From positions 4,216,001-4,280,000 of the forward strand of contig NZ_CP191258.1 of the NCBI RefSeq assembly GCF_050410795.1: a stretch of DNA of 64,000 bases, given 5' to 3'. Position numbers and translations under genes: made by a program. Position 1 is the first letter of the stretch; each line of letters starts with the position of its first letter. This document shows positions 45,581-54,097 of the stretch, piece by piece. The notes beneath the pieces were generated by a model. The model worked only from the letters and a program-made list of their open reading frames with translations, was not told the origin of the DNA and ran no database searches. This DNA comes from Fontivita pretiosa (GTDB taxonomy: Bacteria; Planctomycetota; Phycisphaerae; Tepidisphaerales; Tepidisphaeraceae).

Positions 45581-45655
45581 CTAGCGCTTGCGACGATCCC
45601 GGCGGGCCTTGCGCTTCTTGCTGCCGATCTTCCGTCGGCGCCGTGGCTTTGCCAT
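45581..45655 (-). CDS. 24-residue very basic protein, possible ribosomal micro-protein
   Basis: The frame encodes 24 residues, 17 of them Lys or Arg, starting MAKPRRRRKIGSKKRK. It is preceded by AAAGGAG on the coding strand (45663-45669), 7 bases before the ATG, one of the strongest ribosome binding sites in the window. Composition and length recall the tiny basic ribosomal proteins (bTHX, bL37) and the AURKAIP1/COX24-like domain. No direct match is claimed. It lies in an otherwise gene-free 540-bp stretch between the ClpN-domain gene and the gene at 45866. Confidence 0.65.
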   Translation of the reverse strand: MAKPRRRRKIGSKKRKARRDRRKR

Positions 45656-45865
45656 GCGAGTGCTCCTTTCCTGTACTCAACTTAGCGTCGATCCCCATCG
45701 CCGTCCAGCCGTGCGCGGCCGCGGCGGCCAACACGCTGGCATCCCATTTTCTCCGGCGAAACTTTGGCTCCCTTCGCGTATACCTTATTGCAGCATAGAC
45801 GCAGCAACGAAACACCGGATCACGCCAACCGTGCGCAGGCCCTGTAGTCTTTCGGGAGATGCCGC

Positions 45866-46159
45866 ATGATCAAGCTCGAACCCGGAAACGTGTTGCTCAA
45901 GCCCTCTCAACGCCGACAACTGATGGCCTGGCTTCGCCGCGTCCAGCGACTTGGCCAGCGGCTGGGAGGGCTGGTGCTGATCATCAGCATGCAGCGAATC
46001 GGACGATCGTATGAGGTTCGCGCGATAGTGGCCGACCGCAGCGGCGCCGCCACTTTCAACTGCCGCAGCCGACGCCACGACTGGCGCGATTCGGTGCGCG
46101 AGCTGGTTCGCCGCCTCACCCGGCACCTGCACTCGCTGAACCTGCATCACGCGGTGTAG
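45866..46159 (+). CDS. Small basic protein of unknown function
   Basis: This 97-residue protein is rich in Arg and has a predicted beta hairpin (GRSYEVRAIVADRSGAATF) followed by a helix (RDSVRELVRRLTRHLHSLNL). The composition suggests RNA or ribosome binding, and the final helix is loosely reminiscent of hibernation-factor-like proteins, but no motif supports a name. cgggag about 8 bases before the ATG at 45866 is a fair ribosome binding site. Confidence 0.6.
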   Translation: MIKLEPGNVLLKPSQRRQLMAWLRRVQRLGQRLGGLVLIISMQRIGRSYEVRAIVADRSGAATFNCRSRRHDWRDSVRELVRRLTRHLHSLNLHHAV

Positions 46160-46319
46160 CCGAGGCCGGCTCGTTGCCGAGACCTTCCGGCTCGTGGCCG
46201 AAACCTTGCCCGCCACGGCTCGACCGGGCGACTTGCCTGCCACTGGCGGCGGTGCTATTCTCCTGTGCCCGGTGCGTTGGGATCCTTTTTGTCCCGCATC
46301 GTGCCCCTGTCCGGGCATT

Positions 46320-46391
46320 GCCGGAGTAGCTCAATGGCAGAGCACCGCTTTCGTAAAGCGGGGGTTGTGGGTTCAAGTCCCACCTTCGGCT
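46320..46391 (+). tRNA. tRNA-Thr (anticodon CGU)
   Basis: A full cloverleaf can be drawn: acceptor gccggag/cttcggc with one G-T pair, D arm agctc/gagc, anticodon stem ccgct/agcgg with loop ttcgtaa (anticodon CGT, reading ACG), and T arm gtggg/cccac with loop ttcaagt. No CCA is encoded. It lies in a 315-bp gap between two genes. Confidence 0.96.
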
Positions 46392-46474
46392 TTGGACACA
46401 AAGACCGCCGACTTCGTGCCTGACGAAGACCCCTCTTGACAGCCGCGCGGCCGTAACCCCCCACGAAGCAGACA

Positions 46475-47026
46475 TCAAAAATATGGCTGGGGGTTGCGGG
46501 ATGTCCGGCCAATGTAGAGCGTCTTGCCGGTCGTCAGATCTCGGTATATGTCAATGCCATCTTCGTGCCGCAGAAACTGCAAGAACTCGCGCCCCCAACC
46601 CGACGGTGTGAATTGATGCCAGCAACTTAGCGATTCTTCAAACTTCCAACCGAAGGGAATCGCCGCCCTCTTCACTTTGCTGCCCTTGAGGCGGCAGAGC
46701 GCGACACGCACCTTTGGATCACCGTCCAAGTTGGCATGCCCGAACTCGGCCCAGTCGCAACGTGTCGTGAACCCGCGGCGTTGATCGACAATGACGATAT
46801 CCTGGGCCGCACCGTTCAGAAGAAACACCAACCCCCTGGCCTCGAGTCCCTCGACGTACTCCCTGATGTCGGCAGGGATCATGAATCCGACCCGGGCGAG
46901 TTCCCCATCAGCGCACAGCGTGCGATTGGGCACGGTGGCCACGAATTCTTCCCAACCGCCGGGAAATGCCTTCTCCAGCGCACTGAGCCGGATCACCGCA
47001 GATATGCCTTCTATCAAAACTGCCAC
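46475..47026 (-). CDS. Protein of unknown function
   Basis: This 183-residue protein starts with GTG at 47026, supported by GGGGAGG 5 bases upstream on the coding strand. It begins AVLIEGISAVIRLSALEKAF and has mixed alpha/beta composition without signal peptide or spans. The C-terminal YRDLTTGKTLYIGRT could be a short beta domain. No family was recognised. It lies just downstream of the tRNA gene, facing it. Confidence 0.65.
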   Translation of the reverse strand: MAVLIEGISAVIRLSALEKAFPGGWEEFVATVPNRTLCADGELARVGFMIPADIREYVEGLEARGLVFLLNGAAQDIVIVDQRRGFTTRCDWAEFGHANLDGDPKVRVALCRLKGSKVKRAAIPFGWKFEESLSCWHQFTPSGWGREFLQFLRHEDGIDIYRDLTTGKTLYIGRTSRNPQPYF

Positions 47027-47177
47027 TGTCGCCTCCCCAGGCAGCCTGATGCCCTTATTTTCATCGCCAGATGATCGTCAGTCAACAGAAAGCAGATGCT
47101 CGCCGGCAGCCAGTGCATCTGTGCATCGTGAGTGCAACCCGGGCAAGCCGCGACGCTGTTGTGGAGGGGGCACCGGC

Positions 47178-47681
47178 TCAGGGTGCCGCGCTGGGCAGAT
47201 ACGGACGAAGCGACTCGAACAGCTCTTGCGTGTTGTATGCCCGCGATGTCCGCACGTGAAGCAGCGGCAGTCCAGCGGCCCTGAGCAAGGCCTCGATCTC
47301 GGCGTCGCGGGTTTGTCTGTCCGGCCGGGAGTGTGTTGAATCGTCCAGCTCGATCACGACCAGTGGCCGCAGTGTCGCCGGATCGCACACGACGAAATCC
47401 ACGGCCTTCGCTGCAACCTTGTTCTGCCAGATCGCTCGCCCGGGATTGCTCTGGTTATTGCCCGGGAACCAGACGAGTTGACGGAGCGAAACCTGCGCCA
47501 GCACGTGAGCGCGCTGCCCGACAACGTGCTTCAACACGCGAAAGAAATTGCCTTCGGCGTTCGAGACGAAATAGCGGTTCACCTGCACCTTCGGCAACGT
47601 CTGTATAGCCGCCCCCGATTCGGCCCGGCCACCAAATATCGAAAACAAAAACCCAAGACATCCCCTGTTCCATTCGCTCAT
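47178..47681 (-). CDS. DUF2726 protein, restriction-endonuclease-like fold
   Basis: This 167-residue protein has VDFVVCDPATLRPLVVIELD, then DSTHSRPDRQTRDAEIEALL and AGLPLLHVRT. The Asp...Glu-x-Asp spacing is the pattern of DUF2726, thought to belong to the PD-(D/E)xK nuclease superfamily. A hydrophobic N-terminus (CLGFLFSIFGG) may be a membrane span. Its role is unknown; relatives occur both alone and near mobile or DNA-processing genes. Confidence 0.8.
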   Translation of the reverse strand: MSEWNRGCLGFLFSIFGGRAESGAAIQTLPKVQVNRYFVSNAEGNFFRVLKHVVGQRAHVLAQVSLRQLVWFPGNNQSNPGRAIWQNKVAAKAVDFVVCDPATLRPLVVIELDDSTHSRPDRQTRDAEIEALLRAAGLPLLHVRTSRAYNTQELFESLRPYLPSAAP

Positions 47682-48234
47682 GCGAGCAGATTAACCAAAA
47701 AAAGTCCTCGTGTTCCATGAGTCGGAAGTGTCCCACGGGAACCAAGTCCGACTTGAAAGCCCGCGGCGCTGCCGCACGTCAGCGACGCGGATTCCCACGT
47801 TTGCGGGACGGATTCCCGTGTTTACGGGCCGTTTACACGCGAAAACGCGGCAAAAACACGTGTGAACGCGGCAAAAACACGTGTGAACGGGACGAAAACA
47901 CGTGAGAACGGAACAAAAACGCGCGAGAATGCGGCAAAAACACGTGTGAACGGGACGAAAACACGGGAAAACGCCGCGTTCACACGGGAATCCGTGGCGT
48001 TCAGCAGGGCGAATGCCGCGTTTCCCCCGCCACGCCGCGGTTTCCGCGGAAAAAGAACACGCTCTGGAGGCGCGCGGGATTATCGGAATATGCCCACAGG
48101 GAAGCCGCCGCGCAGCTTTCGCCAGACGCCGAGCCTCAACTGGCTGCTCGACTCCGATTTTCGGGTTCGCGACCGAGCCGCAGGATCCGGGTTCTGTCGG
48201 TTCATGTCGCTCGCGAAAGCCATCACTCGCCGGC
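47682..48234. other. Gene-free stretch holding tandem repeats
   Basis: No convincing gene was found between the DUF2726 gene and metF. Open frames exist on both strands over the 21-bp repeat because 21 is a multiple of three, but they have no ribosome binding site or recognisable product. The rest of the stretch shows no other structure. Confidence 0.6.
47837..48004. repeat. 21-bp degenerate tandem repeat, about eight units
   Basis: Eight consecutive 21-bp units start at 47837, with consensus acgtgtgaacgcggcaaaaac. The first six (to 47962) are closest; the last two diverge to acgggaaaacgccgcgttcac and acgggaatccgtggcgttcag. Upstream copies at about 47789-47836 read as partial reverse complements: acggattcccgt there mirrors acgggaatccgt at 47984-47995, so the array is roughly palindromic as a whole. 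On the + strand the units would read as heptapeptides like NGTKTRE. Confidence 0.85.
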
Positions 48235-49116
48235 TCATACGGCGTGCTGCACATTCAGGGCCTGGCAGATCTGCACTGTCGCCTTGCTTTTGTTCAGCGT
48301 ATAGAAATGGATTCCGTCCACGCCGTGGAACAGCAGGTCCTGGCACTGGCGGGTGGCGTATTCGATGCCGGCCTGGGCGACGGCCTCGGGGTCGTGTTCC
48401 AGGCTCTCCAGCTTCAGCAGCAGCGGGTGGGGAATCTTGGCGCCGCACATCGAAACGAAACGCTTGATCTGGTTCACGTTCTGGATGGGCATGATGCCGG
48501 CGATGATGGGGACCTTGATCCCCATCCACCGTGCCGCATCGCGGAAACGGTAAAAGTCGGCGTTGTCGAAGAAGAGCTGTGTGATGACGAATCGCCCGCC
48601 GTTGTCCACCTTTCGCTTCAGATTCTCCAGGTCGCGCGTGCGGTTGAGGCACTGCGGGTGCCCTTCGGGATACCCGGCCACGCCGATGCAGAAATCGTGT
48701 CGCGAGGCCACGAAACTGACGAGCTGATCGGCGTATTCGAAACCTCCGGGCGTGGGGACGAACCAGGCCTGCCCCTGTGGCGGATCGCCCCGCAACGCCA
48801 GCACATTGCGGATTCCCGCCGACCACAGCTCGTCCAGGATTCGCCCGATCTCGTCTTTGGTGTGTCCCACGCAGGTCAGGTGAGCCATCGAGCGGATGCC
48901 GATCTCCCGCTGGATACGCTCGACCAGGGCCACCGTCTTCTCGCGCGTCGAGCCGCCGGCGCCGTAGGTCACCGACACATAGCTTGGCCGGATCGATCGC
49001 AACTCGTCGATCGTTTGAAACAGAGAGGTAAAGCCCGCATCGGTCTTCGGCGGAAAGAACTCGAACGAGACAGTCGGCTTGCCTTTGCCCAGAAGGTCGT
49101 CGATGCGCATGGCCAT
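48235..49116 (-). CDS. metF: 5,10-methylenetetrahydrofolate reductase
   Basis: This 293-residue FAD enzyme makes 5-methyltetrahydrofolate for methionine synthesis. It has VSFEFFPPKTDAG near the N-terminus with the catalytic Glu, SVTYGAGGSTRE, LALRGDPP and RFVITQLFFDNADFYRF. Length matches bacterial MetF. The ATG at 49116 or 49110 may be used. No S-adenosylmethionine riboswitch was recognised in the 89-bp upstream gap. Confidence 0.96.
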   Translation of the reverse strand: MAMRIDDLLGKGKPTVSFEFFPPKTDAGFTSLFQTIDELRSIRPSYVSVTYGAGGSTREKTVALVERIQREIGIRSMAHLTCVGHTKDEIGRILDELWSAGIRNVLALRGDPPQGQAWFVPTPGGFEYADQLVSFVASRHDFCIGVAGYPEGHPQCLNRTRDLENLKRKVDNGGRFVITQLFFDNADFYRFRDAARWMGIKVPIIAGIMPIQNVNQIKRFVSMCGAKIPHPLLLKLESLEHDPEAVAQAGIEYATRQCQDLLFHGVDGIHFYTLNKSKATVQICQALNVQHAV

Positions 49117-49205
49117 CGTTTATAGATCGGCAAACCGGCGAAATCCACCAGAGGGCGGCGTCAAGCCGACGACAGGCGAACGGGCAGCGGCACGATGGGT
49201 TGGGG

Positions 49206-49688
49206 CTAGCTTGTATGCAGCAGTCGGGTCAGCTCGTCCAGCAGCGGCGCCTGCCCGGGGTTGATCCGCCTTCGCGCTTCGTCCAGATCGAAGAACTCGG
49301 CGCGGTCGATCTCGGGAAAGGCCACGCGCTTTCCGGACTTCGGCGGCCATTCCATGTGGAACGTATTGCTCCTGACCGAGGCGGTGTCCAAGTCGCCCTC
49401 GACGGCCCAGGCATGCACGATCTTCCCGCTCCTCTGCTTGACCGGCGAAAGCGGGATGTACGGGCCGCGCGGCTCCGTGCCAACTTCTTCGGTGAACTCC
49501 CGTATGGCGGCCGCCAGCAGGTCTTCGTTCGGCCGAACCAGTCCCTTGGGAATCGACCAGACCCCCGCGTCCTTGTTCTGCCAGAACGGTCCTCCCGGAT
49601 GCACCAACAGCACCTGCACGCCTTCGGGGCGTCGGCGATACATGAGCAATCCCGCGCTGATTTTCGGCACGGGCGGATTGTACCGCAC
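49206..49688 (-). CDS. NUDIX hydrolase
   Basis: This 160-residue protein contains a perfect NUDIX box, Gly49 to Gly70 (key residues Glu55, Arg63, Glu64, Glu67, Glu68). The lead-in SAGLLMYRR and late EIDRAEFFDLDEARRRI match the branch with diadenosine-polyphosphate or similar activity, but substrate is not predictable. The start is GTG at 49688, or GTG at 49670 six residues later; neither has a clear ribosome binding site. Confidence 0.9.
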   Translation of the reverse strand: MRYNPPVPKISAGLLMYRRRPEGVQVLLVHPGGPFWQNKDAGVWSIPKGLVRPNEDLLAAAIREFTEEVGTEPRGPYIPLSPVKQRSGKIVHAWAVEGDLDTASVRSNTFHMEWPPKSGKRVAFPEIDRAEFFDLDEARRRINPGQAPLLDELTRLLHTS

Positions 49689-49761
49689 TCGCCCGTACCG
49701 GTGCAGCTATGTTGACGCGGAGAAGGAATCAGTCACTCGTCATCTTGCGTCTGGATCGTTG

Positions 49762-52700
49762 CTACTGGCGGCGGAGCCGTGACCGCCTCAGTGAGCAAGC
49801 GACACCGAGCAGCAGACCCAGCGACGCCGGCTCGGGAATCACGCCCGACTGAATCGCCCGCAACGCCGCCAGGTACTCGCCGCCAAACATTCGGGTGTGC
49901 TCGGCGATCAGAGCTTCCGCGAGCGGACCAGCCTGGTTGACGTACGCATTGTCGATCAGGGCATAGTCCGTCGCGTCGATCGTGCCGCTGTAGTCGAAGT
50001 CTCCGTTGATCCAGCCGCTCAACGTGTTGACGTACCCGTTGTCGATCAGCGAGTAGTCGGTGGCGTCGATCGAGCCACTCAGATCGGCGTCGCCAAAGTA
50101 GGTGAACTTCACCAGCACGTCATCTGAGGCGACGCTCTGGCCGTTGAAGGTCGTGTAGATCGGCCCGCTGCCACCGACCTGAGCCAGGTCGTTCAGCACC
50201 ACGCCCAGCCCGTACAGAAAGCTGCCGGCGGTCTGGTTCTGCTGGAAGGCGCGAGTCGAGCCGATGCCCGGACCCTGCCAGTCGAAGTTCCCGCCGTTTT
50301 CCAGAGCGGTCTTGATCTGGGCGGTGACGGTAGCGAGGTTGCCCTCCAGGACATTCACGCCGCTGCCGGTGATGTTGACCTTGGCGCCGGTTCCGAGCGT
50401 CGGGGCCTTGTAGAGCGCGCTGACGCCATTGCCCAGGTTCAGCACGCCGCCGGGTTCGATGGTCAGGGGGGCTTCGATCAGCAGGTTGCCGCTTTTGCTT
50501 ACGGTCCTGTTGGCCTGGATGGTGAGCGGGTCGGAGATGGTGAGCGTCGCGCCGCTGGCGACGGCGATGCTGCCGTTGGCGGCGAAGCTGATGGGCAGAT
50601 TGATCCGATGCGTCCCGGCCTGCACGTCGATCAGCGCGGTGCCGCTGGCGACGTTCATGGTCAGCGGGCTGGTTCCAGTAAGCACGTAGGAGTTGGTGTT
50701 ATTGAATCGGGCGGTTCCCAGCGTGACGGGGCTGTCGGTGTAGACGCTGACCGGTGCGGTAGCGCCGCCGAGGAAATGCGCCTCGGCCCCGACACCGTTG
50801 GGCGCCTGCGCCGTCCAGTTGCCGGAATTGAGCCATTCGCCGCCGCGCGCCCCGGTCCACTCGGTGGTCGCGGCCGGAACAAACGCCGTCGAGTAGCTCA
50901 GGTTGTCAAAAAACGCCTGCACCCGATTGCCATTGGCCGGGATTCCCCCGAACCCGAAGCGGTCGTAGATGTTCGTGAGATTCAGACTGTTGGCGAACAG
51001 CTCGAAGCTGGTGCCGGCGAAGTGCCCGGTGGCCTTGCCGGCGACGGGATCCCAGTTCCACTGGAACGAGTAATTGGCCGGGCCACCTTCGGCGGTGGCG
51101 GCGTTGTCGGGGATTCGGCTGAGGAGCATGAACCTGTTGCGATCGCCCTCTTCCCAGGGATTCTGTCCGGGGCGGGTGCTGTACATCTGGACCCACACAT
51201 CGATGTACCTTGCCAGTCCCGCAGAACCATCCGGCGCCGGCCGGCCGCCGTCGATGAAGAATCCCATGAAGTTCTGAGGCCCGCCGCCGCTGCCCAGCGT
51301 ATCGTGCTTGAAGAACCCGAACTGCGTGGCGCCGTTCTGGTCGTCGTACCAGACGGTTCCCGAGAAGCTCAGAGGCGTGGTCATATCGAGCATGCCGACC
51401 TTGTCGCCGTAGTAGGAGGGCACGTAGTTGGGTCCGAAGGTGCCGGAATCGATGCCGGTGCCCGAGGCGCGGAAGATTTGCCCGCCGGCCTCGCCGGCGC
51501 CCAGGCCGACGTGGTTGGTCGGCGACCAGCCATAGTTCTGCGGGCCGGTCAGCGCCAGGTTCGCCGCCGAGTGGTTGTTGAACCCGTCCCATCCCGGGTC
51601 GGTGTTGAAGTTCTCGGTCTTGGTGGTGATCTGCGCCGAGGCGACGGCGCCGAAGGCGCTGGCCAGCGCGCCGCTGGCGACGGCGATCAGGGAGGGGAGT
51701 CTTGCCCCGATTCGCCGCCGCAGCGGCAGCGGCGACGCGGCGCGCGTGTGACGCCGGGCACAGCGCCGGGGTCGTCGCAGCGACCAGCCCGCCAGGCCCA
51801 TCAACCCCACCGTGGTTGGCTCGGGAATCACTCCCGCCTGCACGGCGCGCAGCGCCGCCAGGTACTCGCCGCCAAACTGCTCGCTGTGCCGCGCGATCGC
51901 CGCCTGCGCCGCCGTGCCCGACTGATGGAGATAGGCATTGTCGATCAGCGCGTAGTCCGTCGCGTCGATCACGCCGGAGTAATCAAAGTCTCCGTGAATC
52001 CAGCCGCTCAGTTGCTGCACATAGCCGTTGTCAATGAGGCCGTAATCAGTCGCGTCGATCACCCCGGAAAGATCGGCATCGCCCATGTACGTGAAGCTCA
52101 CGAGGATCTCATTTCCGCGCAGCGATTCCCCGGCAAAAAGGGTGTAGACCGGGCCGGAGCCGCCAACCTGCGCCAGATCGTTTCGGATCACGCCCAGCCC
52201 GTAGAGGAAGCTGCCGGCGGAGTTGAGTTCGGCCGCCCGGTCGCTGCCGATTCCCGCCCCGCGCCAGTTGTAGGCTCCGTCATTGTCCAGCGCGTTCTTG
52301 ATGTTCGCGCTGACCGCCGCCAGATCGGCGCTTGCCGCGATCAGGCGGTTGTCGTTCAGGTTGATGCGTCCCGAGCCGCTGATGTTGATGTCCCCGCCGA
52401 CCGCCAGCAGCTTGTCGGTTCCGCCGCTGAGGCTGAGCTGCCCGCCGGCGGTGAGATGAATCGCGGCGAGGCGCTGCGTGGCGTGGAGATTGATCGCGCC
52501 GCCTTCGGCGACGAGGCTGATTCGGGAGCTGATCGCCTGATGCACGTTGAGGGTCCCGCCCCGTGCCACCATCGCCGCCGAGACTGATGAGCTGACAGGC
52601 GCTGTGATGTCCATCGCCCCGGGGCCGGTCTTGGTCAGGGTTGATCCGCCGACCAGAGTCAGCGGGTCGGCGATCGTGAGCGTGGCGCCGCCGGAAACGT

Positions 52701-53811
52701 CCGCCGTGGTGTTGTCGTTCAGTCGCAGCGGCAGGTTGATCCGCTGGCTGCCCTCGATGACCACGATCTGCGCCTGCCCGCTGGACACGTCCATCGTGAG
52801 CGTGCCGGCGCCGCCAATCGTATAGGAGTTGGCGTTGGCCAGCCGCAGGGTTCCCAGAGTCTTGGCGGTATCCGTGACAATCGTTCTCGGGGCGCTTGCC
52901 GCATAGTAGAAGTTGGCGACTGCATCCACGCCGTTGGGCACCGGCGGGGGGGTGGTGCCCGCCGTGTAGGCCCAGTTGGTCACCGCATCCCAGTTGCCGC
53001 TGAAGTCCTGATTCCACTGGGGCGAGACGGTGTAATTGACGGCGTCGATGTAGATGTCGTAGGTCTTGGTCGCGTCGGTGTTGCTGTTCAGCCCGCTGTT
53101 GAACCCGAAGGCGTTGAGTGTGAAGACCTTGCCCGCGCCGCTGACGGAGTCCGATGCGATCACCGTCACTCCGTCATTTGGGTCCAGGATTCGTGCCGTA
53201 AGCGTGTCGGTGTTCGGATCCCAGTCGTAGCTCCATTTGTACACGCCGTTGGGGATGCTCTGGCGAACCCCATGCACGTCGATCCCGTCGTCGCCATAGA
53301 GCTGGGCGGTGAAGCGGAAGCCGGCGGCCCCGTCCTCGAAGATGCCCAACCCCAGGATGTTGAAGTTTCCACCCGCCAGCGTCTGGCGATTCAAGTGACC
53401 GATGACGTGGTCGGTGTCCCCGGTGGCGCCGTTTCCGAAGAACATTTCGCCGTCGGCGTGGATGAAGTGGTCCTGCGTGAGGATCCCGACATGCCTGACA
53501 TCGGCGTAGTACCCGCGGCTGTTGGAGCGGGCGAAGGTGCCGCCGATCTCCGGCGGGCCGCTGAAGACCACGGTTCCGCTGGCGTTGGTGAAGATCGTGA
53601 AGTTCGTGGCGCTGAAGCCGTAATTGTTCCCGTCCACGTGGTTGTTCACGCCCTGCCAGTTGGGCTGCTCGCCCGGGAACAGCTCGCGGCGGCGGATGTC
53701 CTGTCCCTGCAACAGGGGGATGCAGGTTGTCATGCCCGCCGCGACGACCGCCACTGAGGCGATTCTGGATGTCCCCCTGAACGATCTGCTCGGCTGGCGA
53801 TGCTTGCGCAT
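49762..53811 (-). CDS. Fused tandem PEP-CTERM/dockerin-like surface protein
   Basis: This 1349-residue protein contains two complete surface proteins head to tail. Half one: signal peptide (about 12-38), LamG-like beta domain, beta-strand repeat region, two EF-hand-like dockerin segments (GDADLSGVIDATDYGLIDNG near 576 and GDFDYSGVIDATDYALIDNA near 607) and VIPEPTTVGLMGLAGWSLRR (about 659). After a short Arg-rich linker a second signal-peptide-like segment follows (LPSLIAVASGALASAFGAVA, about 708-727), then the same order of domains, dockerin segments near 1239 and 1271, and a terminal VIPEPASLGLLLGVACSLRR. The ATG at 53811 has AAGGA 9 bases upstream. Either a natural fusion or a lost stop codon. 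Confidence 0.8.
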   Translation of the reverse strand: MRKHRQPSRSFRGTSRIASVAVVAAGMTTCIPLLQGQDIRRRELFPGEQPNWQGVNNHVDGNNYGFSATNFTIFTNASGTVVFSGPPEIGGTFARSNSRGYYADVRHVGILTQDHFIHADGEMFFGNGATGDTDHVIGHLNRQTLAGGNFNILGLGIFEDGAAGFRFTAQLYGDDGIDVHGVRQSIPNGVYKWSYDWDPNTDTLTARILDPNDGVTVIASDSVSGAGKVFTLNAFGFNSGLNSNTDATKTYDIYIDAVNYTVSPQWNQDFSGNWDAVTNWAYTAGTTPPPVPNGVDAVANFYYAASAPRTIVTDTAKTLGTLRLANANSYTIGGAGTLTMDVSSGQAQIVVIEGSQRINLPLRLNDNTTADVSGGATLTIADPLTLVGGSTLTKTGPGAMDITAPVSSSVSAAMVARGGTLNVHQAISSRISLVAEGGAINLHATQRLAAIHLTAGGQLSLSGGTDKLLAVGGDINISGSGRINLNDNRLIAASADLAAVSANIKNALDNDGAYNWRGAGIGSDRAAELNSAGSFLYGLGVIRNDLAQVGGSGPVYTLFAGESLRGNEILVSFTYMGDADLSGVIDATDYGLIDNGYVQQLSGWIHGDFDYSGVIDATDYALIDNAYLHQSGTAAQAAIARHSEQFGGEYLAALRAVQAGVIPEPTTVGLMGLAGWSLRRPRRCARRHTRAASPLPLRRRIGARLPSLIAVASGALASAFGAVASAQITTKTENFNTDPGWDGFNNHSAANLALTGPQNYGWSPTNHVGLGAGEAGGQIFRASGTGIDSGTFGPNYVPSYYGDKVGMLDMTTPLSFSGTVWYDDQNGATQFGFFKHDTLGSGGGPQNFMGFFIDGGRPAPDGSAGLARYIDVWVQMYSTRPGQNPWEEGDRNRFMLLSRIPDNAATAEGGPANYSFQWNWDPVAGKATGHFAGTSFELFANSLNLTNIYDRFGFGGIPANGNRVQAFFDNLSYSTAFVPAATTEWTGARGGEWLNSGNWTAQAPNGVGAEAHFLGGATAPVSVYTDSPVTLGTARFNNTNSYVLTGTSPLTMNVASGTALIDVQAGTHRINLPISFAANGSIAVASGATLTISDPLTIQANRTVSKSGNLLIEAPLTIEPGGVLNLGNGVSALYKAPTLGTGAKVNITGSGVNVLEGNLATVTAQIKTALENGGNFDWQGPGIGSTRAFQQNQTAGSFLYGLGVVLNDLAQVGGSGPIYTTFNGQSVASDDVLVKFTYFGDADLSGSIDATDYSLIDNGYVNTLSGWINGDFDYSGTIDATDYALIDNAYVNQAGPLAEALIAEHTRMFGGEYLAALRAIQSGVIPEPASLGLLLGVACSLRRSRLRRQ

Positions 53812-54097
53812 AGATCGATCCTTCCGGTAAGACGATGAGAATTGGAGATGGACACCCACATGTGCGCGCACCAATCTTGGCACGGTGGCAACCGTGCACG
53901 CACAACGCAACCGCGCGGAACGCGCCGTTGCAGCCGTTTCGGTCACTTCGCTAAAGGTGCAGACTCAGAGGTGCTGGCGACGACTTTCACTTGATAGAGT
54001 CGATAAATTATCGCTAAAGGGCGGCCTGTCAACGAAAATCCGTGAAAAAACAGTCGCCGCGCGGTGTCGAAGCTGGAGTTCCCCGCGCGGCAACGCG
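53812..54097. other. Gene-free stretch upstream of the double PEP-CTERM gene
   Basis: This 286-bp gap holds the ribosome binding site of the fused gene and a small perfect hairpin, gcacgg (53880-53885) with ccgtgc (53892-53897), loop tggcaa, which would lie about 70 bases ahead of the start codon. An AT-richer patch at about 53992-54015 could hold a promoter on either strand. Nothing else was seen. Confidence 0.45.

Noticed and set aside
46320..48234. A genomic island inserted at the tRNA-Thr gene
   Set aside because: The two genes after the tRNA are unusual, but no integrase was found and no repeat of the tRNA 3' end was seen downstream. The best match, cccaccttcgg near 54510, is inside ychF and only 11 bases long.
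47862..48467. A heptapeptide-repeat protein gene over the 21-bp array
   Set aside because: The frame stays open because the unit is a multiple of three, it runs into metF on the other strand, and no ribosome binding site or conserved part was seen.
49117..49205. A riboswitch upstream of metF
   Set aside because: The gap is only 89 bases and shows none of the conserved cores of SAM, SAH or cobalamin riboswitches that I could recognise.
50608..52587. A 659-codon + strand frame inside the double PEP-CTERM gene
   Set aside because: It is antisense to a gene with strong domain evidence and has biased composition without motifs.
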